NCBI GenBank assembly: GCA_027943245.1
Contig: JANDJZ010001758.1
Location: 1 to 64,000, forward strand
DNA from: Acanthamoeba sp. SK_2022b
Lineage: Eukaryota > Discosea > Longamoebia > Acanthamoebidae
Reading direction: 5' to 3'
DNA length: 64,000 bases
The notes beneath the pieces were generated by a model, which made no database searches, was not told the origin of the DNA, and worked only from the letters and a program-made list of their open reading frames with translations. Of this stretch, positions 1-8,126 are shown piece after piece (position 1 is the stretch's first letter; every line of letters starts with the position of its first letter). The position numbers and the translations under genes are program-made.

Positions 1-1
1 C

Positions 2-589
2 GTGCGCAAGGGATCCGGGATCCACGTGGTGTCCAACCAGCAAAAACACCTGGTGGTGCCGGGCGACAGCATCGAGTTCGCCACCGCGGGCCCGTTTGAG
101 CTGCTGCAGGCGCGCCAGCTGATCGAAAGCAACATCGCCGAATTCGCCGCCACCCAGGTGACCAAACAAGATATCGTGCAGTTGATGGAGATCCAGGAGC
201 ACGCCCGCAAAGAGGATCGCTTCCGCGACTCGCAGTGGGATCTGAAGTTCCACGTGCAGGTGGCGTTGGCCACCCAGAACACCGCCATGGCCACCATCGT
301 GGAAAAAATGTGGGTGCAGCGGGTCAACAACCCTTACTGGAAGAAACTGCACGAGCATATCGACGAACGTTCGATCGCCAGCTGGTGCGACGATCACGAT
401 CAGATCCTCAAGGCGCTGATGCGCAAAGATCCTTACGCCGCCAAACTGGCGATGTGGCAGCACCTGGAAAACACCAAGCAGATGCTGTTTAACGCCACCA
501 GCGACGACTTTGAATACAACGCCGATCGCTACCTGTTCGCCGAGAATCCGGTGGTGCATCTGGATGGCGTGAGCCACGAGCCGAAATAG
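2..589 (+). CDS. exuR: ExuR, GntR-family repressor of hexuronate genes (3' part)
   Basis: C-terminal 195 residues of a GntR/FadR-type regulator. The frame is open through the left edge, so the N-terminal winged helix (about 60 residues) lies outside the window. What is visible is the end of the DNA-binding domain (RKGSGIHV) followed by the all-helical FCD ligand domain, from about residue 30 to the end, with the [18 protein letters not shown] segment typical of ExuR. The family represses galacturonate and glucuronate transport and catabolism and is released by hexuronate. The yqj genes downstream match the usual neighbourhood exuR-yqjA. I recognise the sequence as ExuR rather than the paralogue UxuR, mainly from the C-terminal half and the neighbours. 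Confidence 0.93.
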   Translation: MRKGSGIHVVSNQQKHLVVPGDSIEFATAGPFELLQARQLIESNIAEFAATQVTKQDIVQLMEIQEHARKEDRFRDSQWDLKFHVQVALATQNTAMATIVEKMWVQRVNNPYWKKLHEHIDERSIASWCDDHDQILKALMRKDPYAAKLAMWQHLENTKQMLFNATSDDFEYNADRYLFAENPVVHLDGVSHEPK

Positions 590-591
590 CC

Positions 592-614
592 CCGGCGGTC
601 AAAAACCGTCGGCT
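592..614 (+). terminator. Possible exuR terminator
   Basis: Hairpin immediately after the exuR stop: arms 592-599 and 605-612 (8 bp with one G-U pair), loop of five. No T-tract follows, so it is a weak call. Confidence 0.35.
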
Positions 615-775
615 TATGTCAGGTAATGTAAAATCCGCTGAATCGATGCCGGAACCGCCGTTTGCCGTGTACTATTTCACCGTCGGCAACGTAGATTTCC
701 CTGTTGCCAATCGTGCTATTTTGGTAGAGTTAGCCCACTTTTTTACCCATTGCTGCGGGGGCGGGACGCGAATAA

Positions 776-1222
776 ATGCGCTGGTTGTTTGCCATGCTGA
801 TTGCTGTTTTCTGCTGGACCGGTTCGGTCTCCGGCCAACAGCTATGCGTGGCGTCACCCAAGCCAACCCCCAGCGCGCTGAGCAGCCTGCCGCTGCTGGC
901 GGAGCCGGCGCTTTCCCCCTATGATCATGTGTATCGGGCGCCGGCCGAAGCGCGCCGCAAAGCCCCCGGCAAGTTGCCGCTGCTGCTGCCCAGAGCGCAC
1001 TCTTTCCCCGGTTCGCTGCTCGCGTCCTCCCTGACGGCACCGGTCTATACCCTGGCCGCAGAGCCGGGCTACCGAATTCGTTTCCCCCGCCAGGACACCC
1101 CGGCCCCCAACCGGCTTGCCCAGGTCGACTGGACGCTGGACGCCTCCAGGCAACAGAGCCGGCAGGCCGGCTGGAAAGAAAGCAACATGCAGTACCGTGG
1201 CACGCTGACTTACCACCTATGA
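776..1222 (+). CDS. Orphan small secreted protein
   Basis: A 148-residue protein I do not recognise. Residues 1-20 form a credible signal peptide (MRWLF, hydrophobic core, cleavage near SVSG|QQ), so export to the periplasm or envelope is likely. The mature part is proline- and alanine-rich with no catalytic motif visible. It ends in an amphipathic segment resembling a beta-strand (QYRGTLTYHL), which could mean outer-membrane or periplasmic beta structure; that is inference. It sits alone between exuR and yqjA with a weak ribosome binding site (GGGA at 763-766). The frame continues over the whole length without rare features. Function unknown. Confidence 0.6.
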   Translation: MRWLFAMLIAVFCWTGSVSGQQLCVASPKPTPSALSSLPLLAEPALSPYDHVYRAPAEARRKAPGKLPLLLPRAHSFPGSLLASSLTAPVYTLAAEPGYRIRFPRQDTPAPNRLAQVDWTLDASRQQSRQAGWKESNMQYRGTLTYHL

Positions 1223-1358
1223 CCGGTGTCGCACCGCTTAGAAACCTTAAAGCAACGCCGTTTCATCGTTATCAGCATTCAGGATCGCCGCGCGCTTTCA
1301 GCCCACGCCCGCTCCGCCGCTGAGATAAAAATAAACAATGACGTTTTAGGAACACCGG

Positions 1359-2039
1359 ATGGATATCATTAAAGAACTGATACATGCCTTGTGGCAGCAG
1401 GATTTTGAGACGCTGGCGAACCCTTCGTTGGTGTGGACCCTCTACATTCTGCTGTTCATGATCCTGTTTTTGGAAAACGGCCTGCTGCCGGCCGCTTTCC
1501 TGCCGGGCGACAGCCTGCTGATCCTGGTTGGCGTGCTGATCGCCAAAGGCACCATGGGCTTCCCGCTGACCATCGTCATCCTGACCGTCGCCGCCAGCCT
1601 GGGGTGCTGGGTCAGCTATATACAGGGCCGATGGCTCGGCAATACGCGAACGGTGCAAGGCTGGCTTTCGCACCTGCCGGCCCACTACCATCAGCGCGCT
1701 CACAACCTGTTCCACCGCCACGGGCTTTCCGCCCTGCTGGTCGGCCGCTTCCTGGCCTTCGTGCGCACCCTGCTGCCGACCATCGCCGGCCTGTCCGGCC
1801 TGAGCAACGCGCGCTTCCAGTTCTTCAACTGGATGAGCGGCCTGCTGTGGGTCTTGATCCTGACGACGCTGGGTTTCGCGCTGGGGAAAACCCCGGTGTT
1901 CCGCAAGTATGAAGATCAGCTGATGTTCTGCCTGATGATGTTGCCGCTGGTGTTGCTGGTGGTCGGGCTGGTCGGCTCGCTGATCGTGCTGTGGCGCAAA
2001 AAACGCGCCGGCAGCCAGAATCCGGGGAAAGGGGCGTGA
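1359..2039 (+). CDS. yqjA: YqjA, DedA-family inner-membrane protein
   Basis: Polytopic DedA/SNARE-associated family protein of 226 residues, close to the E. coli YqjA length. Visible family signatures are [12 protein letters not shown] (about residues 48-59, with the acidic residue needed by the family) and [16 protein letters not shown] (about 129-144, with the conserved arginines). DedA proteins sit in the cytoplasmic membrane. YqjA is required with its paralogue YghB for normal division and envelope energetics, and related members flip or recycle undecaprenyl phosphate. The gene overlaps mzrA by 4 nt (stop inside GTGA), so the two are translationally coupled. The ATG follows a TAGGAA ribosome binding site. 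Confidence 0.95.
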   Translation: MDIIKELIHALWQQDFETLANPSLVWTLYILLFMILFLENGLLPAAFLPGDSLLILVGVLIAKGTMGFPLTIVILTVAASLGCWVSYIQGRWLGNTRTVQGWLSHLPAHYHQRAHNLFHRHGLSALLVGRFLAFVRTLLPTIAGLSGLSNARFQFFNWMSGLLWVLILTTLGFALGKTPVFRKYEDQLMFCLMMLPLVLLVVGLVGSLIVLWRKKRAGSQNPGKGA

Positions 2040-2410
2040 CAGCAAAGCGCCCGCGCTGGCAATACGTCTTGATGATCGCGCTCGCCCTGCTGGCGTTGGC
2101 GACGCTGTTGGTGCCCTGCATGGTGCGCACCGAGAGCGAGCTGCGCATTCGCGCCAGCCAGCAAGGGCTGTCGCTGCCCGACGGTTTTTACGTCTATCAG
2201 CGCCTGGATGAGCGCGGCATCCGCATCAAAAGCATTACGCCGGAAGGCGATGGCCTGGTCATCCGTCTGGATTCGCCGGAGCAGCAATTGCTGGCGCGCG
2301 AAGCGCTACAAACCATCCTGCCGCCCGGTTACCACATCGCGTTGAGCGAGTCCCCCGTGCCGTCGCACTGGGTACGCGAATTTGCGCGTTCCCCACTCAA
2401 TCTGGGATAA
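2036..2410 (+). CDS. mzrA: MzrA, modulator of EnvZ/OmpR
   Basis: Small bitopic membrane protein of 124 residues: a short basic N-terminus, one membrane segment (about residues 10-28), then a periplasmic domain containing the family block LPDGF...[12 protein letters not shown]. In E. coli MzrA binds the sensor EnvZ, raises OmpR phosphorylation and links the Cpx and EnvZ/OmpR stress systems. I chose the GTG at 2036, which overlaps the yqjA stop as GTGA. An in-frame ATG at 1991 would add 15 residues inside yqjA and is less likely. A terminator follows directly, so yqjA-mzrA forms a two-gene unit. Confidence 0.9.
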   Translation: MTAKRPRWQYVLMIALALLALATLLVPCMVRTESELRIRASQQGLSLPDGFYVYQRLDERGIRIKSITPEGDGLVIRLDSPEQQLLAREALQTILPPGYHIALSESPVPSHWVREFARSPLNLG

Positions 2411-2411
2411 T

Positions 2412-2437
2412 CCCCTTCATAGGAAGGGGTTTCCTTT
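2412..2437 (+). terminator. mzrA terminator
   Basis: Perfect 7-bp stem CCCCTTC/GAAGGGG (2412-2418, 2423-2429) with a 4-nt loop, followed by a T-rich TTTCCTTT run two bases after the mzrA stop. Confidence 0.75.
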
Positions 2438-2517
2438 CATTGCCATTATCTTCATTTTCATTCGCATCGATTAGCTCAAGAATTAATCAGTCGGCACTGA
2501 GTCACGGCTGATTCTTT

Positions 2518-2632
2518 GGGGGCACGCCGGTTTCATGACTATGCTGAAGGGTAACTTCAGCCGGCGATGAACGCCCTCCTCTCGCGCTGCCGCCTTCGGC
2601 AGTCAGGAAAGCGGATGCCTGTTCAGGCATCC
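2518..2632 (+). promoter_or_regulatory. Structured leader upstream of yqjC
   Basis: A gene-free stretch just before the yqjC ribosome binding site folds on paper into three ordered hairpins. The first is compound: GGGGGC (2518-2523) can pair with GCCCTC around 2573-2578, CGCCGG (2525-2530) with CCGGCG (2561-2566), and CTGAAG (2544-2549) with CTTCAG (2555-2560). The second is CTGCCG/CGGCAG around 2588-2603. The third is a perfect 9-bp stem 2613-2621/2624-2632 ending 19 bases before the start codon. No T-tract follows, so it is more likely a leader or mRNA-stability structure than a terminator. I do not recognise a known riboswitch. Confidence 0.45.
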
Positions 2633-2651
2633 CATGAAAAGGAACTGAAAG

Positions 2652-3023
2652 ATGAAATTACGCCATTCACTGTTACTGCTGTTGCCACTCTGCACGCTGC
2701 CGGCGCTCGCTTCGGCCGCTGAGGGCGGCTGCGCCGCCAAAGCGCAAGACATCCAGCAGCAAATCGACTACGCCACCCAACACGGCAACACCCACCGCGT
2801 GGACGGGCTGAAAAAAGCGCTGAGCGAAGTACAGACTCACTGTACCGAAGCCGGCCTGCAGGCCGAACGCCAGAAAAATATCGCGGAGAAGCAGCGCAAG
2901 GTCGACGAGCGCCGACAGGAACTGAAAGAAGCACAGCAAACCGGCAAGCTGGACAAGGTCGCCAAGAAGCAGCAAAAGCTGGCGGAAGCGCAGGCTGAGC
3001 TGAAACGCGCCCAGGCGGAATAA
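2652..3023 (+). CDS. yqjC: YqjC, DUF1090 periplasmic coiled-coil protein
   Basis: A 123-residue exported protein of the DUF1090 family. Residues 1-22 are a signal peptide ending ASA. The mature protein is one long charged helix rich in Lys, Glu, Gln and Ala, with two cysteines (GGCAAKAQD and THCTEAG) spaced for a disulfide in a helical hairpin. YqjC is periplasmic and its precise role is unsettled. Gene order before yqjDEK is the E. coli order. RBS AAAGGAA precedes the ATG at 2652. A structured leader lies upstream, and 164 nt separate it from yqjD. Confidence 0.9.
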   Translation: MKLRHSLLLLLPLCTLPALASAAEGGCAAKAQDIQQQIDYATQHGNTHRVDGLKKALSEVQTHCTEAGLQAERQKNIAEKQRKVDERRQELKEAQQTGKLDKVAKKQQKLAEAQAELKRAQAE

Positions 3024-3187
3024 TTTTTTTACACCAGCGGATTTATCGATGAGAGCCCCATCACACGGGATTTCTTAAGCATATGGAATTGATGTCTGGT
3101 GTTATCTGCTGGCCATCACCCCTTTGCTCCGGCGAAAAAATCCGCTATGTTAAAAGTCTGTCGAAATAAACGTTAAGGAATAATCAC

Positions 3188-3493
3188 ATGGCACATGATT
3201 CAAATGCAGAAAACTTACGCGCTGAACTGAAGTCCTTAGCCGATACGCTGGAGGAAGTGCTGAACTCCTCCACCGATAAGCCGAAAGCCGAGCTGGAGAA
3301 GCTGCGTTCGAAAGCGGAAGGCGCGCTGAAAGAGAGCCGCGCTCGCCTGAGCGACGCCGGTGACAAGCTGGCTTCGCAAACCAAACAGATCGCCGGTCAG
3401 GCCGACGACTACGTGCGCGACAACCCGTGGACCGGCATCGGTATCGGCGCGGCGGTCGGCGTCGTGCTGGGCGTGCTGCTCGCGCGTCGTTAA
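3188..3493 (+). CDS. yqjD: YqjD, membrane-anchored ribosome-binding protein
   Basis: 101-residue member of the ElaB/YqjD/DUF883 family. An amphipathic, charged helical region (residues 1-75) is followed by a C-terminal membrane anchor with the glycine-rich segment WTGIGIGAAVGVVLGVLLARR. In E. coli YqjD attaches ribosomes to the inner membrane in stationary phase and inhibits growth when abundant, under RpoS control. The stop is two bases from the yqjE start, so yqjDEK is a tight operon. Confidence 0.95.
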   Translation: MAHDSNAENLRAELKSLADTLEEVLNSSTDKPKAELEKLRSKAEGALKESRARLSDAGDKLASQTKQIAGQADDYVRDNPWTGIGIGAAVGVVLGVLLARR

Positions 3494-3495
3494 TC

Positions 3496-3897
3496 ATGGC
3501 TGAACAACCGCAAGTGCGCGCGCAGGGCCCCGCTAAAGGGGTCCTGGATATCGGTCAGCGCATCATCACGATCCTGGTCGGCATGGTGGAAACCCGTGTC
3601 AGGCTGGCGGTGGTCGAGCTGGAAGAGGAGAAAGCCAACCTCATTCAGCTGCTGATCATGGCCGGTATGACGCTGCTGTTCACCGCCTTCGGTTTGATGA
3701 GCCTGCTGATCCTGATCTTCTGGGCCATCGATCCGGTCTACCGGCTGGTGGCGCTGGGCGCCACGACCGGGGTGCTGCTGTTCCTGGCCGTGGTCGGCAC
3801 CATCTGGACGCTGGTCAAGGCCCGTCGCACCACGCTGCTCGGCGCCACGCGCAAGCAGCTGGAACTCGACCGCGCCGAACTGGAGCGCGAGCCATGA
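3496..3897 (+). CDS. yqjE: YqjE, phage-holin III superfamily membrane protein
   Basis: 133-residue inner-membrane protein with two hydrophobic segments (about residues 50-75 and 82-105) between a charged N-terminal helix and a basic/acidic C-terminal tail (ARRTTLLGATRKQLELDRAELE). The sequence and its place between yqjD and yqjK identify it as YqjE. Molecular function is unknown, and co-transcription with yqjD suggests a stationary-phase membrane role. I used the ATG at 3496, which follows the yqjD stop directly; an upstream in-frame start inside yqjD is not needed. It overlaps yqjK by 4 nt. Confidence 0.93.
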   Translation: MAEQPQVRAQGPAKGVLDIGQRIITILVGMVETRVRLAVVELEEEKANLIQLLIMAGMTLLFTAFGLMSLLILIFWAIDPVYRLVALGATTGVLLFLAVVGTIWTLVKARRTTLLGATRKQLELDRAELEREP

Positions 3898-4181
3898 GCC
3901 GCCGCCGCTACCTGGAATGGAAAAAAGAAAGGCTGATTCGCCAGATCCAGCAGCAACGCCTGGATCTGGCCGAACACAAGTCTCTGTGGTTGGAGAAGAC
4001 CGAACGCATTGACCGCGGCTGGCAGACGGTGTTTGGCCTGCGCCGCTATCTGGTGCTCGGTTCCAGCGTCATGGCGCTGTACGGCATTCGCCACCCCAGC
4101 AAGATGATCCGCTGGTCGCGCCGCGCTTTCGGTGCCTGGAGCGCTATCCGCCTGTTTAAAAAGACCTTCTCCGCCAAGTAA
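3894..4181 (+). CDS. yqjK: YqjK-like protein
   Basis: 95-residue basic protein of the YqjK family. The N-terminus is a strongly charged helix (RRRYLEWKKERLIRQIQQQRLDL) and the C-terminal half carries a weakly hydrophobic segment around LVLGSSVMALYGI. The start overlaps the yqjE stop in ATGA. Function is not established, and its permanent linkage to yqjD and yqjE suggests a shared complex or pathway at the inner membrane. Confidence 0.88.
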   Translation: MSRRRYLEWKKERLIRQIQQQRLDLAEHKSLWLEKTERIDRGWQTVFGLRRYLVLGSSVMALYGIRHPSKMIRWSRRAFGAWSAIRLFKKTFSAK

Positions 4182-4475
4182 GCCTCACGCCTTTCCTTCA
4201 AACATCCTGTTGCTCCGCCCTCGTTTTCCCCCTAAAACAGCGCTGCTTATCCCGAGGGCCGGGCAACCTGCTGACCAGCGTCAGTTTATTAGCACGCTAA
4301 AGATTCAGATTTTTTGAAAAATTACGACAGTTTTACTTGCTAACAACCTGAGCACTTCCCGCTTAACATTCACTCCATCAATACGATATGGGCCGGACAG
4401 GGTGAGAGACCCGATATACCGCCCGTTGATATGACTACCGCCGAACAGGCGCACAAAAACACTTTGGAGTAGATG
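4182..4475 (+). promoter_or_regulatory. yqjF upstream region
   Basis: A gene-free stretch of 294 bases. It holds an AT-rich section (about 4290-4330) and the yqjF promoter region. In E. coli the LysR-type activator YhaJ binds upstream of yqjF, and YhaJ is encoded 1.1 kb downstream here, so the site should lie in this interval. I could not place a single convincing LysR box by eye. Confidence 0.4.
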
Positions 4476-4871
4476 ATGAAAAAATTAGAAGATACAGGTT
4501 TGCTGGTTGCTCGTATTCTGATGCCAATCCTGTTTATCGTGGCAGGCTACGGCAAAATGGGTGACGCTTATGCCGGTACCCAACAGTACATGCAATCGAT
4601 GGGCGTGCCTGGCTTCTTGCTGCCGCTGACCATCCTGCTGGAATTTGGCGGCGGTCTGGCGATCCTGTTCGGTTTCCTGACCCGCACCGTAGCGCTGTTC
4701 ACTGCCGGCTTCACCATTCTGACCGCGCTGCTGTTCCACACTGACTTTGCGGAAGGCGTAAACCAGCTGATGTTCATGAAAAACCTGACCATCGCCGGCG
4801 GCTTCATCGTGTTGGCAGTTGCAGGCCCGGGCGGCTTCAGCATCGACCGTCTTCTGAACAAGAAATGGTAA
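4476..4871 (+). CDS. yqjF: YqjF, DoxX-family membrane protein
   Basis: 131-residue inner-membrane protein of the DoxX family with four predicted membrane helices. Family landmarks are ARILMPILFIVAGYGK at the N-terminus, LEFGGGLAILFGF in the middle and SIDRLLNKKW at the C-terminus, nearly identical to E. coli YqjF. In E. coli the gene is induced by dinitrotoluene-type aromatics through YhaJ, which is why its promoter is used in explosive-sensing reporters; the physiological substrate is unknown. Two ATGs are adjacent (4473, 4476). The second gives the usual MKKLED start with better RBS spacing from GGAG. A strong terminator separates it from yqjG. Confidence 0.93.
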   Translation: MKKLEDTGLLVARILMPILFIVAGYGKMGDAYAGTQQYMQSMGVPGFLLPLTILLEFGGGLAILFGFLTRTVALFTAGFTILTALLFHTDFAEGVNQLMFMKNLTIAGGFIVLAVAGPGGFSIDRLLNKKW

Positions 4872-4885
4872 TCTAAACTGTCATT

Positions 4886-4918
4886 CAGGGCCCGGCATGC
4901 CGGGCCCTGTCGCTTTTC
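4886..4918 (+). terminator. yqjF terminator
   Basis: Perfect 10-bp stem CAGGGCCCGG/CCGGGCCCTG (4886-4895, 4900-4909) with CATG loop, then TCGCTTTT. Confidence 0.8.
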
Positions 4919-4941
4919 ACTCGGACACCAAGGAGATTCCC

Positions 4942-5928
4942 ATGGGACAACTCGTCGATGGCGTTTGGCAAGACATCTGGTATGACACGAAATCTACCGG
5001 CGGCCGTTTCAAACGTTCAACCGCTCAGTTTCGCAATTGGGTGACCGCCGACGGTCAGCCGGGCGAACACGGCGCAGGCGGCTTCCAGGCCGAAGCGGGC
5101 CGTTATCACCTGTATGTTTCTCTCGCCTGCCCCTGGGCGCACCGCACGCTGCTGATGCGCAAACTGAAAGGGCTGGAGCAGATCATTCCGGTCTCGGTAG
5201 TGCACCCGCTGATGCTGAAAAACGGCTGGACCTTCGGCCAGGATTTTCCTGAAACCACCGGCGATCCGTTGTATCACGCCGACTTCCTGTATCAGATCTA
5301 CCTGCAGGCCGATCCGCACTACAGCGGGCGCGTGACCGTGCCGGTACTGTGGGATAAACAGCGGCAAACCATCGTCAGCAACGAATCCGCCGACATCATC
5401 CGCATGTTCAACAGCGCGTTTGACGGCGTGGGGGCCCGCGCGGGCGATTACTACCCGGCCGAGCTGCGCGGCAAAATCGATGAGCTGAACGGTTGGATTT
5501 ACGATCAGGTGAACAACGGCGTGTACAAGGCCGGTTTCGCCACCAGCCAGGAAGCGTATGACGAAGCGGTCAACGGGGTCTTCAACGCGCTGGAGCGCCT
5601 GGAGCAGATCCTGGGGCAGCACCGCTACCTGACCGGCGATCGGCTGACCGAAGCCGACCTGCGTCTGTGGACCACGCTGGTGCGCTTCGATCCGGTGTAC
5701 GTCACCCACTTCAAGTGCGATAAACACCGCATCAGCGACTACCTGAACCTGTACGGTTTCCTGCGCGACATCTACCAGATGCCGGGCATTGCCGACACGG
5801 TCAGCCTGCCGCACATTCGCAACCACTACTACCGCAGCCACGCCACCATCAACCCGCACGGCATCATTTCCATCGGGCCGGCGCAGGATCTGGACGAGCC
5901 GCACGGCCGCGATCGGCTCTTCGGCTAA
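4942..5928 (+). CDS. yqjG: Glutathionyl-hydroquinone reductase YqjG
   Basis: 328-residue Xi-class glutathione transferase (ECM4/YqjG family). It reduces glutathionyl-hydroquinones to hydroquinones and glutathione in the cytoplasm. The catalytic cysteine is in SLACPWAHRTL (about residue 63). The N-terminal thioredoxin-like domain covers about residues 45-165 and the helical C-terminal GST domain about 175-325, including the family segment LTEADLRLWTTLVRFDPVY. The ATG at 4942 follows AAGGAG with good spacing; an upstream in-frame ATG at 4897 lies in the yqjF terminator and is rejected. The proximity of DoxX-type YqjF and the aromatic-responsive YhaJ suggests joint handling of quinone-like compounds. 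Confidence 0.95.
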   Translation: MGQLVDGVWQDIWYDTKSTGGRFKRSTAQFRNWVTADGQPGEHGAGGFQAEAGRYHLYVSLACPWAHRTLLMRKLKGLEQIIPVSVVHPLMLKNGWTFGQDFPETTGDPLYHADFLYQIYLQADPHYSGRVTVPVLWDKQRQTIVSNESADIIRMFNSAFDGVGARAGDYYPAELRGKIDELNGWIYDQVNNGVYKAGFATSQEAYDEAVNGVFNALERLEQILGQHRYLTGDRLTEADLRLWTTLVRFDPVYVTHFKCDKHRISDYLNLYGFLRDIYQMPGIADTVSLPHIRNHYYRSHATINPHGIISIGPAQDLDEPHGRDRLFG

Positions 5929-5931
5929 GAC

Positions 5932-5963
5932 AAAAAAATCCCCTTGCCGCCCGGCAAGGGGAT
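5932..5963 (-). terminator. yhaJ terminator (between convergent yqjG and yhaJ)
   Basis: 11-bp perfect stem ATCCCCTTGCC/GGCAAGGGGAT (5938-5948, 5953-5963). The run of seven A at 5932-5938 becomes the U-tract for the minus-strand transcript of yhaJ. Confidence 0.8.
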
Positions 5964-5978
5964 GTCATCCCACCGACG

Positions 5979-6875
5979 TTAACGCTGCGCGAACAGGCGC
6001 GGAATTTCGCGCAGGAACCAGGCTTTCGCCTCCCCCATGCTGTCGCGCCGCCAGGCCATGATGATATCGGCTTCGCGGCTGTATTCCGGCCCCACCACGC
6101 GCAGCCGCCCGGCCTCGATGTCTTTCTCCACCATCGGATACGGCATGGTCGCCACCCCCAGCCCGGCCAGCAGCGCCAGACGCTTGTCTTCGATGGTGCT
6201 CACCGTCAGACGCTGCTGCTTATCCAGCAGCTGCACGGTCAACACCGGGCGCTCGCGGGCGGTATCCGCCACCGCGATGCCGCGGTACTTCACGCGGGTC
6301 ACCTCGGACAACGGCTCCGGCTCCTGGTGGATAGGATGATCCGGCGCGGCGACGTAAACGCTCATTACCTTGTACAGTTTGCGGGTGTTGATCTCCGACG
6401 ACGCGCGAAAATGCATGTCCGGCGCGATCACGATGTCGGCGCGCCCCTGCTCCAGCCGTTCCCAGGCGCCCGCCAGCACCTCGGTGAAAATCGACACCTG
6501 GGTGTTGGCCTTCAGCGCCAGCTTGTCCACCAGCGGAAACAGCAGGCTCGGCGGCGACAGCGCTTCGCTGACGATAGTCAGGTGGGTTTCCCAACCGCGC
6601 GCCAGCGCCTCGGCGTCGGTCGTCAGCTTGTCGGCCGCTTCCAGCAGCACCCGCCCGCGCTCCAGCAACATGCGCCCTACGTTGGTGAACTTGGTGCGGT
6701 GGCCCGAACGGTCGAACAGCACCACGTCCAATTCTTCTTCCAATTTTTGCATGGTGTAGCTGAGCGCCGACGGCACCCGGCCCAATTCGTCGGCGGCCGC
6801 GGCGAAGCTGCCGCGGCGGTCGATCGCGTCCATCACTCTCAGCGCCTCAAGCGTGAGCGCCCGATCTCTGGCCAT
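5979..6875 (-). CDS. yhaJ: YhaJ, LysR-family transcriptional regulator
   Basis: 298-residue LysR-type regulator, the E. coli YhaJ length. The N-terminal winged helix-turn-helix (about residues 8-65) contains RRGSFAAAADELGRVPSALSYTM, and the effector domain follows from about residue 92. YhaJ activates yqjF in response to aromatic breakdown products and has been tied to virulence regulation in pathogenic E. coli. I chose the ATG at 6875 over the adjacent in-frame GTG at 6878 because it gives the standard MA-R/K-ERALTLEAL start. It is divergent from yhaK across 107 bp, the likely place for autoregulation. Confidence 0.93.
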   Translation of the reverse strand: MARDRALTLEALRVMDAIDRRGSFAAAADELGRVPSALSYTMQKLEEELDVVLFDRSGHRTKFTNVGRMLLERGRVLLEAADKLTTDAEALARGWETHLTIVSEALSPPSLLFPLVDKLALKANTQVSIFTEVLAGAWERLEQGRADIVIAPDMHFRASSEINTRKLYKVMSVYVAAPDHPIHQEPEPLSEVTRVKYRGIAVADTARERPVLTVQLLDKQQRLTVSTIEDKRLALLAGLGVATMPYPMVEKDIEAGRLRVVGPEYSREADIIMAWRRDSMGEAKAWFLREIPRLFAQR

Positions 6876-6982
6876 CACATCCCTCTGTCAGGAAATTTGA
6901 ATATGCCGACCAGATTAACTGGCTAACAATCCGACGTCCAGATGCTTACCATTTGGATAATGAATTTAGAGAGCCGATTGCC

Positions 6983-7684
6983 ATGATTACATGCAGAACA
7001 GCACAACAATGCGGGCAAGCTGACTTTGGTTGGCTGCAGGCTCGCTACACCTTTTCCTTTGGTCACTACTTCGATCCCAAACTGATGGGCTATGCGTCGC
7101 TGCGGGTGCTGAATCAGGAGGTGCTGGCGCCGGGCGCGTCGTTCCAGCCGCGCACCTATCCCAGCGTGGATATCCTGAACCTGATCCTGCAGGGCGAGGC
7201 GGAATACCGCGACAGCGACGGCAACGCCGCGCGCGCCAAAGCCGGCGAAGCGCTGCTGCTGGCCACCCAGCCGGGCCTGAGCTACAGCGAACAGAACGTC
7301 AGCAGCGATACGCCGCTGACCCGCCTGCAGCTGTGGCTGGACGCCTGCCCGGAACGCAACAACGAGCGGGTGCAGCGCCTGACGCTGCCGACGGCGGGCA
7401 ACCTGCTGCTGGCCTCACCGGACGGCGCGCAGGGCAGCCTGCAGCTACGCCAGCAGGTCTGGATCCACCATCTCGATCTGCAGCCAGGCGAAGAGCAAAC
7501 GCTGACGATTAACGGGCCGCGCGCCTATTTGCAGTCGATTCACGGCACCATCGCCGCCACCGGCGAACGCCACGAAGCGCAGCGCCTGACCTGCGGCGAC
7601 GGCGCCTTCGTACGCGAGGAGAATCGCCTGACGATCCGCGCCGAGACCCCGCTGCGCGCGCTGCTGATTGACCTGCCGGTGTAA
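6983..7684 (+). CDS. yhaK: YhaK, pirin-like bicupin
   Basis: 233-residue protein, equal in length to E. coli YhaK, a cytosolic bicupin of the pirin family that is sensitive to reactive oxygen and nitrogen species. The N-terminal cupin includes FSFGHYFDP and the segment around YPSVDILNLILQGEAEYRD, where pirins carry the metal ligands; the second cupin is degenerate. Some pirins show quercetin dioxygenase activity, but this is not shown for YhaK. Start 6983 (MITCRTA) was preferred over the upstream in-frame ATG at 6953 by length and homology. The divergent neighbour YhaJ is its probable regulator. Confidence 0.92.
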   Translation: MITCRTAQQCGQADFGWLQARYTFSFGHYFDPKLMGYASLRVLNQEVLAPGASFQPRTYPSVDILNLILQGEAEYRDSDGNAARAKAGEALLLATQPGLSYSEQNVSSDTPLTRLQLWLDACPERNNERVQRLTLPTAGNLLLASPDGAQGSLQLRQQVWIHHLDLQPGEEQTLTINGPRAYLQSIHGTIAATGERHEAQRLTCGDGAFVREENRLTIRAETPLRALLIDLPV

Positions 7685-7700
7685 GCCGGCCGGAAAACGA

Positions 7701-7737
7701 AAAACCCCGCGCAACTGGCGTTGCGCGGGGTTTTCTT
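7701..7737. terminator. Bidirectional terminator between yhaK and rnpB
   Basis: Perfect 15-bp stem (7701-7715 with 7720-7734), loop TGGC, flanked by A-runs on the left and TTTTCTTTT on the right. It can end the yhaK transcript on + and the rnpB transcript on -. Confidence 0.9.
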
Positions 7738-7742
7738 TTGTC

Positions 7743-7914
7743 GAGGGAGTTGACCGGTAAGCCGGGTTCTGTCGTGGACAGTCATTCCTCTAGGCCAGCA
7801 ATCGCTCACTGGCTCAAGCAGCCTACCCGGGTTCAGTACGGGCCGTACCATGTGAACCCCTATTTGGCCTTGCTCCGGGTGGAGTTTACCGTGCCACGAA
7901 CTGTTGCCAGCCGC

Positions 7915-7949
<35 letters not shown>

Positions 7950-8119
7950 TGATCCCGCTTGCGCGGGCCATCGGCGGTTTGCTCTCTGTTGCACTAGTCG
8001 TAGGCTTGCGCCTCCCAGGCGTTACCTGGCACCCTGCCCTATGGAGCCCGGACTTTCCTCCCCTCCATCTGTCTCCCCGAAGAGGACGGCAATGAAGCGG
8101 CGACTGTCTGGTCAACTCC
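7743..8119 (-). ncRNA. rnpB: RNase P catalytic RNA (M1 RNA)
   Basis: About 377 nt on the minus strand, matching E. coli M1 RNA along most of its length. Recognisable blocks on the minus strand are the 5' GAGUUGACCAGACAGUCGCC, the GAGGAAAGUCCGGGCUCC core (near 8055), the ACAGAGAGCAAACCGCCGAUGG region (near 7978) and the 3' GACAGAACCCGGCUU end. The first and last bases pair (GAGUUGACC with GGUCAACUC), forming helix P1, which sets the ends at about 8119 and 7743. The RNA is the ribozyme that trims 5' leaders from pre-tRNA with the RnpA protein. Small open frames on the plus strand here are meaningless. Confidence 0.97.
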
Positions 8120-8126
8120 GGCGCGG

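Noticed and set aside
2518..2632. Manganese (yybP-ykoY), TPP or FMN riboswitch in the yqjC leader
   Set aside because: Conserved cores of these classes are absent; only hairpins are supported.
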